Below are positions 5,994 to 10,730 of a DNA stretch of 10,730 nucleotides, piece after piece (the stretch's first letter is position 1; the number at the start of each line of letters is the position of its first letter). The position numbers and the translations under genes were made by a program. The stretch covers positions 1 to 10,730 of the forward strand of contig JALUJS010000270.1 of the NCBI GenBank assembly GCA_027056825.1, given 5' to 3'. Source of the stretch: Candidatus Krumholzibacteriia bacterium (GTDB taxonomy: Bacteria; Krumholzibacteriota; Krumholzibacteriia; LZORAL124-64-63). Below the pieces are notes generated by a model that did no database searches, was not told the DNA's origin, and saw nothing but the letters and a program-made list of their open reading frames with translations.

Positions 5994-7421
5994 CTAGAAC
6001 TGCTTGCGCATCCGGGCGCTCAGTATTCCCAGTTGCTCTCGGTACTTGGCGACGGTGCGGCGGGCGATCTTCAGCCCCCGCTCCTGCAGGATATCCACGA
6101 TCTTCTTGTCGGAGAGCGGCTTGGCCGGGTTCTCCTTGCTGATGATCTCCTGGATCATGATCTTGACGGCCTTGGCCGCGACCTCCTGGCCGTCCTGGGA
6201 ATCCAGGCCGGCGCTGAAGAAGAACTTCAGGGGGAAGACCCCTCGCGGGGTCTGGACGTACTTCTGGCGCGTCACGCGGCTGACGGTGGATTCGTGCATC
6301 CCGATCTTCGAGGCGATCTGCTGGAGGGTCAACGGCTTGAGGGCGATGGCGCCCTTGCTGAAGAACTCCTTCTGCTCCTCCACGATGGCCTCCATGACCT
6401 TGATCATGGTCCGGCGGCGCTGCTCGATGGTCTTGATCACCCACTCGGCGTGGCGCTTCTTCTCGTCGATGAACTTGACGGTGTCCTCGTTGCGCGTGGT
6501 CGTGTTCTCGTAGGCCTTGCTGACGCGCAGCCGCGGAAGGTTGGAGTCGTTGAGGTAGACGGCGTACTCCTCCGGGTCCTCGTTGACCTTCACCACTTCC
6601 AGATCCGGAACCACCGCGCGCGCGCCGTCACTCTCGGCCGCCAGGCCAGGCCGGGGATCCAACTCGCCGATGCGCTGGGCGATCTCCTGGACCTCCCGGG
6701 GCGTGATCTTCAGGGCCCGGGAGATATCGGCGAAGCGCCGGTTGATCAGGTTGTCGAAGTGGTCGCGGATCAACGTCGCTTCCGGCGATTCGCTCTGGCC
6801 CCGCGCCTCCAGCTGCAGCAGCAGGCACTCGCGGATGTCGCGGGCCGCCACCCCGGGCGGATCGAAGCCCTGGATGATTTTCAGGACGGCCTCCACCGCC
6901 GCCTCGTCCACCTCGAAGAACGCGGCGATCTCCTCCACCGGACAGCCCAGCAGGCCGTCCTCGTTGAGGCAGCCGATGATGTATTCCCCGATTTCCCGCT
7001 CCAGGCCCTCGGGCACGGCCAGGTGCAGCTGCTGGGTGAGGGTCTCCTGGCCGGAAGGGATGTACTTCTGCGGCCGCTCGAGGTCGTCCTCCTCGTCGTA
7101 GCCCCGCTCGTTGGCCAGGCCGCGGAAGCCCTCCTCCCAGCTGTCGCCCCAGTCCCGCTTCTCGTCCTGGGCTTCCGGCTCGCCGGCGCGGACATTCTCC
7201 TCGAGCTTGGAGATCTCCCGGTCCAGACGGTCCTCGGCCTCCAGCTCGTCCTCCGGCTCGACCTCCTCCAGCAGGGGGTTTCCCTGCAGCTCGTTGCGCA
7301 GGATCTGCTCGAGTTCGAGAGTCGGAACCTGCAACAGCTTGAGCGCCTGCTGCAGGCGTTGGGTCATGACGAGCTGCTGCCGCAGCTGCATGCTTTGTCG
7401 CAGGCCGATGTTGGGGCCCAT
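5994..7421 (-). CDS. rpoN: RNA polymerase sigma-54 factor RpoN
   Basis: Sigma-54 directs RNA polymerase to -24/-12 promoters that need an enhancer-binding ATPase. The protein has 475 residues. Region I is the Gln/Leu-rich activator-responsive segment (about 7-52, with LRQQLVMTQRLQQALKLLQ). Region II (about 53-118) is extremely acidic. The core-binding domain follows (about 120-300). The helix-turn-helix block runs LTLQQIASKIGMHESTVSR (364-382), then the TPRGVFPLKFFFS stretch, and the RpoN box ARRTVAKYRE (453-462) is perfect. Two ATGs compete at 7427 and 7421. I chose 7421 because GGAGG directly abuts the first and is 6 bases from the second. A much longer open frame continues upstream across lptB, but that part is lptB read in the wrong frame. 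The lptB-rpoN-hpf order is classical. Confidence 0.97.
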   Translation of the reverse strand: MGPNIGLRQSMQLRQQLVMTQRLQQALKLLQVPTLELEQILRNELQGNPLLEEVEPEDELEAEDRLDREISKLEENVRAGEPEAQDEKRDWGDSWEEGFRGLANERGYDEEDDLERPQKYIPSGQETLTQQLHLAVPEGLEREIGEYIIGCLNEDGLLGCPVEEIAAFFEVDEAAVEAVLKIIQGFDPPGVAARDIRECLLLQLEARGQSESPEATLIRDHFDNLINRRFADISRALKITPREVQEIAQRIGELDPRPGLAAESDGARAVVPDLEVVKVNEDPEEYAVYLNDSNLPRLRVSKAYENTTTRNEDTVKFIDEKKRHAEWVIKTIEQRRRTMIKVMEAIVEEQKEFFSKGAIALKPLTLQQIASKIGMHESTVSRVTRQKYVQTPRGVFPLKFFFSAGLDSQDGQEVAAKAVKIMIQEIISKENPAKPLSDKKIVDILQERGLKIARRTVAKYREQLGILSARMRKQF

Positions 7422-7427
7422 CCTCAT

Positions 7428-7432
7428 CCTCC
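7428..7432 (-). promoter_or_regulatory. Ribosome binding site of rpoN
   Basis: GGAGG on the minus strand. It touches the ATG at 7427 and is 6 bases from the ATG at 7421, so it selects the downstream ATG. A short hairpin (7436-7449) lies three bases upstream. Confidence 0.55.
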
Positions 7433-7459
7433 GGTGTGCCTGGCGGCACGGTGTCGTTA

Positions 7460-8197
7460 TCAAAGCCTGAACTTGTCCCCAAGATACAACATGCGGGCCT
7501 TTTCCGAACCCACGATCTCCTCGGCGGTGCCCGACAGCTCGATCCGGCCCTCGAACAGGATATAGGAGCGGTCGGTGATGCTCAACGTCTCGCGCACGTT
7601 GTGGTCGGTGATCAGCACCCCCAGGCCCCGCTCCCGCAGCTGCACGACGACCGATTGCAGGTCGGCCACGGCGATGGGATCGATGCCCGCGAAGGGTTCG
7701 TCCAGCAGCATGAACTTGGGGTTGGTCACCAGGGCGCGGGCGATCTCCACCCGGCGCCGCTCCCCGCCGGAAAGCTGGTAGCCGCGGCTCCTGCGCAGGT
7801 GCTGCACCCCCATCAGTTCCAGCAGCTCGTCCAGGCGGCGCGCCCGCTCGGCCTTGTCCAGCTTCAGCTGCTCCAGGATGGCCAGGACGTTCTGTTCCAC
7901 GGTGAGTTTGCGGAAGATGGACGACTCCTGGGGCAGGTAGCCGATCCCCAGCCGGGCGCGCTTGTACATGGGCAGCCGGGTGATCTCCCGCCCGTCCAGG
8001 AAAACCTCGCCCCCGTCCGGAGTGATGAACCCCACGATCATGTAGAAGGACGTGGTTTTGCCGGCGCCGTTGGGCCCGAGCAGACCCACCACCTCGCCCT
8101 GCCGCAGTTCGAGGTCCACGCCGTCGACCACCGCCCGCTTGCGGTAGATCTTCCGCAGGCCCTTCACCTCGAGGAGGGAACCACCCGGGTTGTCCAT
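7460..8197 (-). CDS. lptB: LPS export ABC transporter ATP-binding protein LptB
   Basis: LptB is the cytoplasmic ATPase of the LptB2FG complex, which extracts LPS from the inner membrane and drives it along the Lpt bridge. It has 245 residues, the normal size. The Walker A motif is GPNGAGKTT (41-49), the Q-loop glutamine is Gln90 in GYLPQE, the ABC signature [15 protein letters not shown] is at 142-156, and Walker [13 protein letters not shown] at 162-173. His199 in ITDHNVRET is the switch histidine; DHNVRETL is typical of LptB rather than of other ABC proteins. ATG 8197 is chosen over the TTG three bases earlier because GGAGGG is 5 bases from the ATG. It overlaps the lptC stop as TGATG. The permeases lptF/lptG are not in this window. 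Confidence 0.97.
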   Translation of the reverse strand: MDNPGGSLLEVKGLRKIYRKRAVVDGVDLELRQGEVVGLLGPNGAGKTTSFYMIVGFITPDGGEVFLDGREITRLPMYKRARLGIGYLPQESSIFRKLTVEQNVLAILEQLKLDKAERARRLDELLELMGVQHLRRSRGYQLSGGERRRVEIARALVTNPKFMLLDEPFAGIDPIAVADLQSVVVQLRERGLGVLITDHNVRETLSITDRSYILFEGRIELSGTAEEIVGSEKARMLYLGDKFRL

Positions 8198-8769
8198 CAA
8201 CGCCCTCCGCCCTGCTCGGGTTCCTGGTCGGCGATCTCGCTTTTGAAGCTGCGCTTGATCTCAAAGTAGTCCAGATCGGGGGAAGCTTCCATGCCGATAC
8301 CGGTGGCCACCCCGTCGGGCCAGGTATAGTGGTCGTAGACGTCGTTGGTGATCAGGCGCGTCTGGTTGTCGTAGAAAAGTTCGGATGTTTCCAGGCGACG
8401 GCCGTCCTCGGTCTCGACCACGACGTTGCCCCAGGCGTGGATGTTGCGGCTGTCCGGCTGGGCGCGACCGCTGTCGGCGGTCAGGGTGGAGAAGACCGCG
8501 TCGTCGCGGTAGAAGTCCATGGTCAGGTCGATGAGCAGGACCTCGTCCTGCCCGGCGAACTCCTCCATGCGGCGGCTGCGCAGAACCCACTTGCGGACGC
8601 CCTCGTCCGTTTCCACCGTGACATGGTCGTTGAAGACCTGCTCCAGTTTCGGGCCCTTGTCGGCCGGGGGCGCCGACGGTTCTCCCCCGCCGTCGCCACA
8701 GCCGGGCACAAGCAGCCAGCAGCCCGCAAGGACAGCCAGGAGAACGAGGGTTAGGGGGGCAGGGCGCAT
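8197..8769 (-). CDS. lptC: LptC-like LPS export protein with a lipoprotein-type signal
   Basis: LptC is the bitopic periplasmic protein that receives LPS from LptB2FG and passes it to LptA. The protein has 190 residues. The N-terminus has a hydrophobic core (about 5-22) containing LAGC (14-17), a classical lipobox, and a second cysteine in VPGC (21-24); E. coli LptC has an uncleaved membrane helix instead. The rest is one beta-jellyroll-like LptC domain: ALT-type strand LTADSGRAQ, then [24 protein letters not shown], a typical LptC/LptA/OstA pattern, and a C-terminal [24 protein letters not shown] has AAAGGA 7 bases upstream. The acyltransferase stop is 4 bases upstream. The next gene is lptB, with no lptA between. 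LptC sequences are poorly conserved, so symbol confidence is slightly lower than for the neighbours. Confidence 0.88.
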   Translation of the reverse strand: MRPAPLTLVLLAVLAGCWLLVPGCGDGGGEPSAPPADKGPKLEQVFNDHVTVETDEGVRKWVLRSRRMEEFAGQDEVLLIDLTMDFYRDDAVFSTLTADSGRAQPDSRNIHAWGNVVVETEDGRRLETSELFYDNQTRLITNDVYDHYTWPDGVATGIGMEASPDLDYFEIKRSFKSEIADQEPEQGGGR

Positions 8770-8773
8770 GCAA

Positions 8774-9652
8774 TCATCCTTTCCGTCGCCAGCGCTCATG
8801 AAACCACACCCACTGCCCGGGGTTCCGGCGCACGAAGCTTTCCAGCGCATTCTGACATTCCCGGTGCAGGCGTTCAACCCGGGCCTGGTCCGGTTTGTCA
8901 TCGGCCGGGACGGCATCCTCATTGAGGACGCGGCCGCGCATGATCACGTGTTTGCCGCCGGACCCGTCCCAGGCCATGGCGATCGGCAGCAGGGGCACGC
9001 CCCGGCCGACCGCGAACCGCACCACCGCGTCGGGCGTGGGAGCCGGGTGTCCGAAGAAGGGGACCGCCGGGTCGGTGTCGTCCAGCTTCTGGTCCAGCAG
9101 CACCGCCGCGACGCCTCCGGCGCGGACATGGCGCAGGACCGGCGCCAACCCCTGGCGCCGAGGCACCGGCAGAAGCCCCAGGGCGCGCCGGCGACGCTCC
9201 AGCATGGCGTCGACCGGCGGGTTGTGCACCGTACCCGTGACCACGGCCAAAGGGCCCAGCCCCCGGCGCTCCAGCAGGTGGGCGACCCGCGCTCCAAGCA
9301 ACTCCCAGGCCCCGATGTGTGCGGTCACCAGGATCAGTCCCCTGCCCCGGGCGGTGAGCCCGACCAGTTGGTCGTCCAGCGTACCGAAGCGCTCCACCTC
9401 ACCGGCCGGTGCGCCGAAAAGGCCGTCCCGGCCGACCAGCCTCCCGGCGGCCATCATGTCATGGAAGTTGCTTCCCAGCAGCACGGCCGACCGCGCCAGG
9501 ATCTCCGCCCGCTTTCCGGGGTCGACTTCGGGCAAGGCCAGCGCCAGGTTGTCCGCCGCCCGGGCCCGCTCCCGCGGCCGCAGCCTGAAGGCCGCGCGCC
9601 CCAGCATCCCGCCGCACCGGCGGCCCCACCCCGGGGGCAGGACGTCGAACAC
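8774..9652 (-). CDS. LpxL/HtrB-family lysophospholipid (lipid A late) acyltransferase; true start probably further upstream
   Basis: Members add a secondary acyl chain to Kdo-lipid A precursor or related lipids at the inner face of the inner membrane. From the GTG at 9652 there are 292 residues. The catalytic H-x4-E is His112-Glu117 in AHIGAWELLG. Other family blocks are LLDQKLDD followed by VPFFGHPAPTPDAVVRFA, and the C-terminal NPGQWVWFHERWR. The GTG is the only ATG/GTG/TTG before the frame closes, yet the codons upstream, back to 9730, read RRLRRRGWWLLARAVLA: a basic stretch plus a membrane helix exactly like the usual LpxL N-terminus. A CTG at 9730 overlapping the kdsD stop as CTGA would give 318 residues. 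The lipid substrate cannot be named, but the location between kdsD and lptC fits lipid A. Confidence 0.9.
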   Translation of the reverse strand: MFDVLPPGWGRRCGGMLGRAAFRLRPRERARAADNLALALPEVDPGKRAEILARSAVLLGSNFHDMMAAGRLVGRDGLFGAPAGEVERFGTLDDQLVGLTARGRGLILVTAHIGAWELLGARVAHLLERRGLGPLAVVTGTVHNPPVDAMLERRRRALGLLPVPRRQGLAPVLRHVRAGGVAAVLLDQKLDDTDPAVPFFGHPAPTPDAVVRFAVGRGVPLLPIAMAWDGSGGKHVIMRGRVLNEDAVPADDKPDQARVERLHRECQNALESFVRRNPGQWVWFHERWRRKG

Positions 9653-9726
9653 CGCCAGGACCGCACGCGCCAGCAGCCACCACCCGCGGCGGCGCAGGCG
9701 CCGGAGGGCCGATACCCGCGACCCGG

Positions 9727-10692
9727 TCAGAGGAGCCCCGCCTTCAGCACGTCGTGGATGTGCAGCAGCCCCACGGGCCGGCGCTCGGCATCGGTCACGA
9801 TGAGGAGGGTCACCGGACCTTCGGCCCGGTGCTCCATGATGCGCAGGGCCGACAGCGCCAGCATGTCCGCATCGACCGTGGTCGGATCGGGATTCATGAC
9901 CTCGGTGATGGGCAGGTCCAGGGCGTCGCCACGGGCCAGCAGGACTCTCTTGACGTCGCCGTCCACGCAGATGCCCCGCAGGATGCCCTGGCCGTCGACG
10001 ACGCAGACGCCGCCCAGGCGCTTGTCCACGATCTCCGGGAGGGATTCGCGCAGGGTCATGTCGTCGGTGACCACCGGCAGTTCGTCCCCCGTGTGCATCA
10101 GTTCGCCGACCCGCACCAGGAGGCTGCGGCCCAGGACGCCGCTCGGGTGGAACATGGCAAAATCCTCGGCCTTGAAGCCGCGCAGCCGGATGAGGGCCAC
10201 GGCGAGGGCGTCGCCCATGGCCATGGCCGCCACGGCGGTGCTGGTGGGCGTCAGGTTCAGGGGGCAGGCCTCGCGCTCCACGGGCACCGGCAGGACCAGG
10301 TGGCAGGCCTCGGCCAGGGGAGAACCTTCAGCGCCGGTGACGGCCAGGGTCCGCATGCGGAACTGCCGGCAGCGGGCCGCCAGGCTTACCACTTCCTGGT
10401 TGTTGCCGCTGCGGGAAACCGCCAGCAGCAGGTCCGCCTCGCGCACGATGCCCAGGTCCCCGTGGGCCGCTTCCACCGGGTGGATGAAGTGGCTGGGAGT
10501 GCCCGTGCTGGTCAGGGTGGCCGCCAGCTTCCTGGCCACCAGGCCGGACTTGCCGATGCCCGTGACCAGGACCATACCCCGGCACTCCAGGAGTTCGCGC
10601 ACCGCGGCGGCGAAGCGCCCGTCGAGGGACTCGCCCACTCCGGCGAGGGTCCGGGCCTCCTGGGAGAAGACCTCCCGGCCCATGGCGATCAC
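9727..10692 (-). CDS. kdsD: D-arabinose-5-phosphate isomerase (KdsD/KpsF family), 5' end possibly beyond the window
   Basis: KdsD converts ribulose 5-phosphate to arabinose 5-phosphate, the first step of Kdo synthesis for LPS. From GTG 10692 there are 321 residues. An N-terminal SIS domain (about 35-170) includes VTGIGKSGLVARKLAATL and HPVEAAHGDLG; two CBS domains (about 198-321) follow. Lys48, Glu100, Glu141 and His182 (in FHPSGVLGRSLL) correspond to the four catalytic residues I recall for E. coli KdsD (Lys59, Glu111, Glu152, His193), all with the same offset of 11. That offset, the absence of a ribosome binding site at this GTG and an open frame to the window edge suggest the real start is about 10 or more codons upstream. 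The tandem CBS pair separates it from SIS-only GmhA-like proteins; GutQ-type paralogues remain possible. Confidence 0.93.
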   Translation of the reverse strand: MIAMGREVFSQEARTLAGVGESLDGRFAAAVRELLECRGMVLVTGIGKSGLVARKLAATLTSTGTPSHFIHPVEAAHGDLGIVREADLLLAVSRSGNNQEVVSLAARCRQFRMRTLAVTGAEGSPLAEACHLVLPVPVEREACPLNLTPTSTAVAAMAMGDALAVALIRLRGFKAEDFAMFHPSGVLGRSLLVRVGELMHTGDELPVVTDDMTLRESLPEIVDKRLGGVCVVDGQGILRGICVDGDVKRVLLARGDALDLPITEVMNPDPTTVDADMLALSALRIMEHRAEGPVTLLIVTDAERRPVGLLHIHDVLKAGLL

Positions 10693-10730
10693 GGCGGTCT
10701 CGTCGGCGGCCGCGGCCCTGGCGTCGGCTT

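Noticed and set aside
5446..6444. A 332-codon frame suggesting an N-terminal extension of HPF
   Set aside because: The upstream part is rpoN read in another frame; AAGGAGG and the S30AE domain both mark the start at 5976.
5988..7565. A 525-codon plus-strand frame opposite rpoN
   Set aside because: A leucine/aspartate-rich antisense translation of the rpoN gene, without family features or a plausible start.
5994..8264. A 756-codon frame suggesting a fusion of LptB-like sequence to RpoN
   Set aside because: The segment upstream of about 7427 is lptB out of frame. RpoN Region I begins normally at 7421 behind its own ribosome binding site.
1..10730. CRISPR arrays, transposons, tRNA/rRNA genes, phage or toxin genes, long repeats
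   Set aside because: None was seen on either strand; the whole window is occupied by conserved, contiguous housekeeping-type genes on one strand.

Overview
The window is a single, densely packed block of genes, all on the minus strand, so it reads from high to low coordinates. Base composition is strongly G+C rich. The gene set (arabinose-5-phosphate isomerase for Kdo synthesis, a late lipid A-type acyltransferase, LptC and LptB) points to a Gram-negative, LPS-making bacterium. A full-length HPr kinase together with sigma-54 and a complete mannose-family PTS resembles rpoN loci of delta-proteobacterial or FCB-type lineages more than the enterobacterial ptsN/rapZ/npr layout. I cannot assign a phylum from sequence alone.

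Right part (about 7460-10730), envelope module: kdsD (5' end at or beyond the window edge), then an LpxL/HtrB-like acyltransferase, lptC and lptB. Together they serve Kdo/lipid A maturation and LPS export. No lptA and no kdsC are present here, although lptA usually lies between lptC and lptB.

Middle (about 4456-7421), regulatory module: rpoN (sigma-54), hpf (long-form hibernation factor) and hprK (bifunctional HPr kinase/phosphorylase).

Left part (1-4437), phosphotransferase module: EIIA, EIIB, EIIC and EIID of a mannose-type permease in A-B-C-D order, HPr, and Enzyme I (3' end cut by the window start). The phosphoryl chain can be followed residue by residue: PEP to EI His191, HPr His15, EIIA His8, EIIB His14. 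HPr also keeps Ser46, the target of the HprK encoded upstream. A complete PTS plus its regulatory kinase is therefore encoded next to sigma-54 and LPS export genes, with no rapZ and no ptsN-type EIIA.

Nearly all junctions are short gaps or overlaps of the form NTGA. I see no promoter, no terminator, no RNA gene, no mobile element and no intergenic stretch over about 50 bases, so the block is probably one operon or a few internally promoted sections. The least ordinary sequence details are a 15-codon ORF with a strong ribosome binding site that overlaps the TTG start of HPr, a variant HPr active-site loop, the missing lptA, and an acyltransferase whose only plausible full-length start is CTG.
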